DNA of 64,000 nt from Paenibacillus popilliae ATCC 14706 (GTDB lineage Bacteria > Bacillota > Bacilli > Paenibacillales > Paenibacillaceae): the NCBI RefSeq assembly GCF_000315235.1, contig NZ_BALG01000048.1:1-64000 (forward strand), written 5' to 3'. Under the pieces are notes generated by a model. That model was not told where the DNA came from. It worked only from the letters and a program-made list of their open reading frames with translations, and searched no databases. This document shows positions 63,507 to 64,000 of this stretch, in pieces. Each line of letters begins with the position of its first letter. Within the stretch, counting starts at the first letter, position 1. Position numbers and translations under genes: made by a program.

Positions 63507-64000
63507 ATGCAAGGCGTATTGAAGCAAGAAATAGAAGGACGAATTGTCCGACTGCAGGCAGCGATGCAGGAACGAACTATGGACGGCTGTCTGATTACGC
63601 AAAATGTAGGGCTCTATTATTTTACCGGATCGATGCAGACAGGGTATCTGTTCGTGCCGAAGCAGGGCGAGCCTGTCTACTTCGTCAAGCGCAGCCTGGA
63701 GCGCGCGCGGCATGAAGCTGTGGTGGCGGTCGAGCCGCTCGGATCCTTCCGTTCCTTCGGCTCGCTGCTGCAGGAGCGCTTCCCGGCAGTGTTCGCATCC
63801 GGATGCCTGGTCATCGCAACGGAATACGATGTGCTTCCGGTGCAATTGTTCGAGCGGCTTCGCTCCGTGCTGCCGAATGCAACATGGACCGACGGAACCG
63901 CGATGCTGCGCGGGCTGCGGATGGTCAAATCGGCGTGGGAAATCGACCGCATCCGTACGGCCGCACGGGCGGCGCATCACGCGCTCGAGCAAGCGGCCGC
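63507..64000 (+). CDS. M24 peptidase (Xaa-Pro aminopeptidase/creatinase family), partial
   Basis: The gene begins at ATG 63507 and runs off the window after about 164 residues. Visible is the N-terminal creatinase domain: LQAAMQERTMDGCLITQNVG, LYYFTGSMQTGYLFVPKQGE and MLRGLRMVKSAWEIDRIRTA, the last being the entry to the M24 catalytic domain. The metal ligands lie beyond the edge. Probably an Xaa-Pro dipeptidase or aminopeptidase. Confidence 0.85.
   Translation, partial: MQGVLKQEIEGRIVRLQAAMQERTMDGCLITQNVGLYYFTGSMQTGYLFVPKQGEPVYFVKRSLERARHEAVVAVEPLGSFRSFGSLLQERFPAVFASGCLVIATEYDVLPVQLFERLRSVLPNATWTDGTAMLRGLRMVKSAWEIDRIRTAARAAHHALEQAA

Overview
The window looks like a chromosomal segment of a spore-forming Firmicute of the Paenibacillus group. 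Evidence: the order ydcC-like, alr, ndoAI, ndoA, tex, cmpA, sprT is the Bacillales arrangement; two sporulation-linked genes (cmpA and a ydcC-like lipoprotein) are present; ribosome binding sites are strong AGGAGG types with frequent TTG and GTG starts; core genes are moderately GC-rich with AT-rich islands between them. Nothing was searched against a database; all names come from reading motifs.

Layout. 1-1.07 kb: two degraded group II intron 3' ends and an IS4-type transposase remnant. 1.06-6.6 kb: a metallo-beta-lactamase-fold lipoprotein coupled to a 51-residue membrane protein behind two Spo0A-like boxes, a POT peptide transporter, a broken amidase/SLH gene, ppaC, a eutH scrap and a tiny protein. 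6.8-11.2 kb: an AT-rich accessory stretch with a SpoIID-like/peptidoglycan-binding protein and a methyltransferase plus FAD-monooxygenase pair. 11.3-18.2 kb: a flavocytochrome c-type reductase, then the glyoxylate shunt (small zinc protein, aceA, aceB, small protein) followed by a YtoI-like regulator. The same TGTTATATAACA-type palindrome brackets both promoters.

18.4-25 kb: a minus-strand accessory island with a secreted toxin-like protein followed by three paralogous candidate immunity proteins. A frameshifted second copy of the toxin C-terminus lies between immunity genes 2 and 3. Next come two orphan solute-binding lipoproteins and a small secreted protein. 26-37.9 kb: conserved core (ydcC-like, alr, ndoAI/ndoA toxin-antitoxin, tex, cmpA, sprT, mgtE, map) with six tRNA genes, including two identical tRNA-Leu(GAG). 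38-42.7 kb: a decayed ABC export or immunity cluster. Its ATPase and lipoprotein are intact, but all three permease genes carry a frameshift, the small secreted protein has an in-frame TGA, and the ECF sigma factor is short.

43-49 kb: an MFS transporter, a P1B-4 metal-efflux ATPase behind a Fur-like box, PadR and antiporter remnants, and an AT-rich secreted coiled-coil protein. 49.2-60 kb: a complete Gram-positive Tad/Flp pilus operon (ATPases, platform proteins, pilin, pseudopilins, prepilin peptidase, FHA protein) behind a leader with a terminator-like hairpin. 60-64 kb: a cupredoxin, a DedA protein, a broken thioredoxin-like gene, a glyoxalase II-like hydrolase and a truncated M24 peptidase at the window edge.

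The most promising points are (i) the toxin, triplicated immunity and displaced toxin-tip array, (ii) the palindrome regulon linking a CBS/hotdog regulator to the glyoxylate shunt, (iii) three consecutive permease genes with lesions in the same direction, and (iv) the attenuator-like leader of the Tad operon.
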